This document shows, one piece after another, positions 60,550 to 64,000 of a stretch of 64,000 nt of DNA; the stretch's first letter is position 1; every line of letters begins with the position of its first letter. The stretch lies in the NCBI GenBank assembly GCA_902595845.1, contig CACJRN010000004.1, forward strand, positions 1-64,000, given 5' to 3'. Source of the stretch: an uncultured Gammaproteobacteria bacterium (GTDB taxonomy: Bacteria > Pseudomonadota > Gammaproteobacteria > Steroidobacterales > UBA11654). The notes below the pieces were generated by a model that was not told the DNA's origin, ran no database searches, and saw only the letters and a list, made by a program, of their open reading frames with translations. Position numbers and translations under genes: made by a program.

Positions 60550-61629
60550 ATGTTTTTATATTTTTCTGAAAATTTGATTGAGTGGTTTTCGCCATTGAAT
60601 GCTTTCACTTATATTACAACCAGAGGCATTCTCGCTGCACTAACAGCTCTTATTATTTCTTTCCTTTTTGGCCCCAAGATCATCACTGTGCTTCAGGGGA
60701 AAAAAATCGGTGAGACAATCAGAACCGATGGCCCATCCAGTCACTCTTTAAAAGGTGGCACTCCAACGATGGGAGGAATCATAATTATTCTCTCAATTGT
60801 TGTCAGCGTTCTTATGTGGTCAGACTTAAGCAATGTTTATAATTTGGTTCTCATTGCATCAATCATTTCTTTTGGACTCATTGGATTTATTGATGATTTC
60901 ACAAAACTTAAAAAAAGCAAAAAAGGAATGTCTGCAAAAACAAAGTTTGCTTTGCAGCTTATCGTCGCTGCTTCATCGACTTATTATCTATTGGGGCAAG
61001 GGAGCGAAGTATTGAGTTCAGAGGTCCTTATTCCTTTCACAAATAATATTCGAGTTGATTTAGGCTGGCTCTTTTTGCCTTTTGCAATTTTCGTAATTGT
61101 TGGCTCAAGCAATGCAGTTAATCTAACCGATGGATTGGATGGTTTGGCAATCATGCCTGTCTCAATGATTGCAATTGCCTTAGGAATTTTTGCTTATGTG
61201 ACTGGTAATTTTAACTTTGCTGAATATCTGGATTTGCCATTCCTAAAAGATGCGGGCGAAGTTTTTGTTTTTTGTTGTGCGATCTCTGGTGCTGGATTGG
61301 GGTTTCTTTGGTTTAACACTTATCCAGCTCAGATTTTTATGGGAGATGTCGGTGCAGTGTCACTTGGCGGAATTCTTGGAACCATTGCTGTCATTGTCAA
61401 ACAAGAGTTGATTTTGGCTATCATGGGCGGGGTTTTTATCATGGAAACCTTATCAGTGATTCTTCAGGTTGGTTCATTCAAGCTGAGAGGAAAAAGAATC
61501 TTTAATATGGCTCCAATACATCATCACTTCGAATTAAAAGGATGGGCTGAGCCCAAAGTGATTGTGAGGTTCTGGATCATCACCGTTTTTCTTGTGCTCA
61601 TAGGCTTATCAAGTCTAAAGATAAGGTGA
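60550..61629 (+). CDS. mraY: Phospho-N-acetylmuramoyl-pentapeptide transferase
   Basis: The 359-residue membrane enzyme has about ten helices and the conserved blocks SHSLKGGTPTMGGI, IGFIDDFTKL (Asp pair), NAVNLTDGLDGLA and HHHFELKGW. It makes lipid I from UDP-MurNAc-pentapeptide and undecaprenyl phosphate. Its length matches E. coli MraY (360 aa). It lies between ftsI and ftsW, with murF upstream and murD downstream both missing. Confidence 0.97.
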   Translation: MFLYFSENLIEWFSPLNAFTYITTRGILAALTALIISFLFGPKIITVLQGKKIGETIRTDGPSSHSLKGGTPTMGGIIIILSIVVSVLMWSDLSNVYNLVLIASIISFGLIGFIDDFTKLKKSKKGMSAKTKFALQLIVAASSTYYLLGQGSEVLSSEVLIPFTNNIRVDLGWLFLPFAIFVIVGSSNAVNLTDGLDGLAIMPVSMIAIALGIFAYVTGNFNFAEYLDLPFLKDAGEVFVFCCAISGAGLGFLWFNTYPAQIFMGDVGAVSLGGILGTIAVIVKQELILAIMGGVFIMETLSVILQVGSFKLRGKRIFNMAPIHHHFELKGWAEPKVIVRFWIITVFLVLIGLSSLKIR

Positions 61630-61630
61630 T

Positions 61631-62782
61631 ATGAATATCGCGACGAGAGGATCAAACGATGCATTCGATCGACTCTTTTTAATAGCTTGTGCATTTTTAG
61701 TCATCGGAGGCATTGTGATGTTGGCTTCAGCATCCATGCCAATTTCCATGAAACATTTTGGAAGTCCTTATGGCTATGTGAATAAGCAACTTTTTTCAAT
61801 CGGACTTGGCTTGGCTGGCGGTCTGTTTATATTTGTTATACCCACACAATTTTGGGAAAAAATAGGAATATTTTTGCCACTCTTATCTCTTATTCTTTTG
61901 GCATCCGTTTTTATTCCTGGCATGGGTTTGACTGTGAATGGATCAACAAGATGGCTCACTATACCTGGTCTTCCTAATATTCAAGTTATTGATCCTGCTA
62001 GATTGTTGCTGATGATGTATATGGCAGGATATTGCTATAGGCAACAAGAGAATGTAAAAGATAATTTTATGAGTTTCGTGAAACCGATGATTTTTATCAT
62101 CCCAGCATGTCTTCTCTTATTGCTTCAGCCTGATTTTGGCTCAACGGTTATTATTTTATCAGTTACGGCTGGACTGTTTTTCTTAGCAGGATTTAAAATG
62201 AGATTCTTTATCTTATTGGTTATGCTCCTCGCGTCATTATTTGCAGTGCTCATATATATTGCGCCATACAGAATGGCTAGGCTGACATACTTTCTTGAGC
62301 CATGGAATGACCCTCTTGGAGCTGGCTACCAGCTCACTAATTCGCTCATTGCGATTGGCTCGGGTGGATTATTTGGCTTAGGGCTCGGGGAAAGCTTGCA
62401 AAAGCTTTTTTATCTACCAGAAGCGCATACAGATTTTATATTTGCAATCATAGCTGAAGAGCTTGGCTTGCTTGGCACAATCATTCTGTTGTTACTTTAT
62501 AGTCTTTTGATCTATCGAATCTTTGCGATTGGATTTATGGCGCTGAATGCAAAAAGAGTCTTTCAAAGTTACTTATGTATGGCAATAGGACTATGGTTAG
62601 CGATGCAAGTGATCATTAACTTGGGGGTAAACATGGGCATGCTGCCGACCAAAGGTCTCACCTTGCCACTGATTAGTTACGGAAGCAGTAGTATTTCTAT
62701 GACATTGGTCACTCTCGCGATTGTTCTAAAGATTGGGTACGAGAACCCCAGGAAAAAGAAGAATTTAAGAACCAATGGGTGA
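61631..62782 (+). CDS. ftsW: Septal peptidoglycan polymerase FtsW (SEDS)
   Basis: This is a 383-residue SEDS protein with multiple helices. Conserved blocks include GSTRWLTIPG, LQPDFGSTVII, WNDPLGAGYQLTNSLIAIGSGG and EAHTDFIFAIIAEELG, ending MLPTKGLTLPLISYGGSS-like (YGSSS). It polymerises glycan strands with FtsI. It begins 1 base after mraY and overlaps murG by 8 bases. Confidence 0.95.
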   Translation: MNIATRGSNDAFDRLFLIACAFLVIGGIVMLASASMPISMKHFGSPYGYVNKQLFSIGLGLAGGLFIFVIPTQFWEKIGIFLPLLSLILLASVFIPGMGLTVNGSTRWLTIPGLPNIQVIDPARLLLMMYMAGYCYRQQENVKDNFMSFVKPMIFIIPACLLLLLQPDFGSTVIILSVTAGLFFLAGFKMRFFILLVMLLASLFAVLIYIAPYRMARLTYFLEPWNDPLGAGYQLTNSLIAIGSGGLFGLGLGESLQKLFYLPEAHTDFIFAIIAEELGLLGTIILLLLYSLLIYRIFAIGFMALNAKRVFQSYLCMAIGLWLAMQVIINLGVNMGMLPTKGLTLPLISYGSSSISMTLVTLAIVLKIGYENPRKKKNLRTNG

Positions 62783-63902
62783 TCAGTATAGAATACTTAT
62801 TGCCACTGGCGGCACTGGCGGCCATATTTATCCTGCAATTGCTTTGGCTCATCACTATGAAAACGACGGACATCAAGTCATTATTGTTGGGACTGGGAAT
62901 GAGACAGAGAAAAAGATCTTTGCATCTGAAGACCTTACGGTGAAGTATTTCCCATCAAAACTCAAAGATTATCCAACTTATAAAAAATTCTTATACAGCT
63001 TTTGGGTGGGTAAAGAAGTTAAGAATTTTGTAAAAGAAATAAAACCTGACATGATTCTTGGAATGGGCGGATATGCATCATCCGAAATTTGTCGTGCTGG
63101 AGGTAGAAATGTATGTGTGATCATTCAAGAGCAAAACTCGATAGCAGGTAGAGTGAATAGATTTCTTATTTTTTTTAGGAAAGCGAGCGCTGCAATACAA
63201 GGTTTGCCAGGTGCATTTGGTAAATTAGACAGATTGATGATGAGATTTTCGGATGACATGAGATTTTTAGGAAATCCAATCAGGAAAGAGATTTTAGATA
63301 TTAAAAGAGATTCTCTCAAAGCGGATCAATCTAAAGATTTAAAAGTTTTTATTATGGGAGGAAGCCAGGGAGCAAGATCAATAAATATGAGTGCTCCAAA
63401 TGCATTAGCAGCTCTCAACAGGACTATGAATATAAAGGTTGTGCACGATACTGGAGATCATGATTATGATGAAGTCAATGATGCATATAAAAGGCTTGGT
63501 ATAGATGCAAAAGTATCAAAATTTAATCCAAATGTAGAATCGGCATATGGCTGGGCAGACTTATTTATAGGAAGAGCTGGAGCAATGACTGTTTCTGAGC
63601 TCAGTGCTATTGGACTTCCCTCCATTCTGATTCCTTTCCCATATGCCATGGATAATCATCAATTTTATAATGCCCGCTTTCTAGAAGAGAAAGGCGGGGC
63701 AGTAATCATTGATGATAAGAATCTTACATCTGAACATCTAGCAGACGTAATTAAGGACCTAAGCGAAGATAGAGAAATATTAAAAAAAATGAGTGAATCA
63801 GCCTTTGACGATCGTTTTGTTCACGCCACAAAGAATATTGTTGATTTTACTTATCAAGTTATTAAGAAATTTAAGCTAATGGGTGACCATTATCCAATGT
63901 GA
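62775..63902 (+). CDS. murG: UDP-GlcNAc:lipid I N-acetylglucosamine transferase
   Basis: This is a 375-residue GT-B glycosyltransferase. [16 protein letters not shown] is the glycine-rich lipid I/membrane loop, GMGGYAS and [13 protein letters not shown] follow, and the donor site has [10 protein letters not shown] and [13 protein letters not shown]. It makes lipid II. Its TGA overlaps the next ATG (TGATG), leading directly into murB rather than murC. Confidence 0.96.
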   Translation: MGDQYRILIATGGTGGHIYPAIALAHHYENDGHQVIIVGTGNETEKKIFASEDLTVKYFPSKLKDYPTYKKFLYSFWVGKEVKNFVKEIKPDMILGMGGYASSEICRAGGRNVCVIIQEQNSIAGRVNRFLIFFRKASAAIQGLPGAFGKLDRLMMRFSDDMRFLGNPIRKEILDIKRDSLKADQSKDLKVFIMGGSQGARSINMSAPNALAALNRTMNIKVVHDTGDHDYDEVNDAYKRLGIDAKVSKFNPNVESAYGWADLFIGRAGAMTVSELSAIGLPSILIPFPYAMDNHQFYNARFLEEKGGAVIIDDKNLTSEHLADVIKDLSEDREILKKMSESAFDDRFVHATKNIVDFTYQVIKKFKLMGDHYPM

Positions 63903-64000
63903 TGAGGAATAATATTATCCTTAATGAGCCTTTATCGAGGCATACCTCATGGAAGGTTGGTGGTCCTGCTGATATTTTTTTTACACCAAATGATCGAAAA
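63902..64000 (+). CDS. murB: UDP-N-acetylenolpyruvoylglucosamine reductase MurB, N-terminal fragment
   Basis: Only 33 codons are in the window. The start ([20 protein letters not shown]) and the following [10 protein letters not shown] are the hallmark opening of MurB, with the flavin-binding [11 protein letters not shown] block. MurB reduces the enolpyruvyl product of MurA to UDP-MurNAc. It is translationally coupled to murG and continues past the right edge. Confidence 0.9.
   Translation, partial: MRNNIILNEPLSRHTSWKVGGPADIFFTPNDRK

Overview
The window looks like a piece of the chromosome of an uncultivated, probably marine, gammaproteobacterium. Base composition is AT-rich (roughly 40% GC by eye) and genes are tightly packed. 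The order petABC-sspA, rsmI-rnpB-mraZ and kdsD-lptC-lptB next to ibaG-murA is gammaproteobacterial in style. No tRNA, rRNA, CRISPR array, insertion sequence, integrase or phage gene was seen.

Layout. (1) 1-4.5 kb: a BCCT transporter running off the left edge, divergent from a GcvT-fold demethylase resembling DMSP demethylase DmdA and an acyl-CoA dehydrogenase resembling DmdC, suggesting uptake and demethylation of dimethylsulfoniopropionate. (2) 4.5-7.3 kb: isoprenoid genes, idi plus one gene fusing class II HMG-CoA reductase to mevalonate kinase. (3) 7.4-10.3 kb: fatty acyl-CoA ligase, a crotonase-fold protein and a MaoC hydratase. (4) 10.4-19.5 kb: an eight-gene, same-strand, overlapping operon encoding a low-complexity lipoprotein, a secreted CsgG-like protein, a membrane TPR protein, an FHA-like/PEGA/FGE-like membrane protein, a tiny secreted protein, a TolQ/ExbB/MotA-type channel and two membrane-anchored von Willebrand A proteins whose single membrane helix carries a TolR/ExbD-like FLDV aspartate. 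This is the best candidate for an undescribed system: an ion-driven envelope machine with VWA effectors. (5) 19.5-27 kb: pterin dehydratase, PLP dehydratase, aldehyde dehydrogenase, divergent acetolactate synthase subunits, azurin, isocitrate dehydrogenase. (6) 27-31.9 kb: an alpha/beta-fold protein without a nucleophile serine, a protein resembling plant red chlorophyll catabolite reductase, a two-component system, a [2Fe-2S] ferredoxin and a GST. (7) 31.9-44.5 kb: amidase, ArsC, SDR, beta-oxidation pair, then a seven-gene catabolic cluster of unknown substrate (FAD oxidase, M24 hydrolase-like, VOC, small protein, bicupin, CoA-transferase). (8) 44.5-51.5 kb: periplasmic peroxiredoxin, patatin, MgtE, lptB-lptC-kdsD, ibaG-murA. 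(9) 51.5-55.9 kb: cytochrome bc1, sspA, rsmI, RNase P RNA. (10) 55.9-64 kb: a division and cell wall cluster in unusual order, mraZ-ftsZ-rsmH-ftsL-ftsI-mraY-ftsW-murG-murB, lacking murE, murF, murD and murC.

A recurrent architectural trait is that all eight convergent gene junctions either overlap or are separated by at most 3 bases, leaving no room for conventional terminators. Functional calls rest on motifs and remembered family similarity, not on database searches. Start codons were moved from the longest open frame where a ribosome binding site, a conserved N-terminus or an overlap argued for it.
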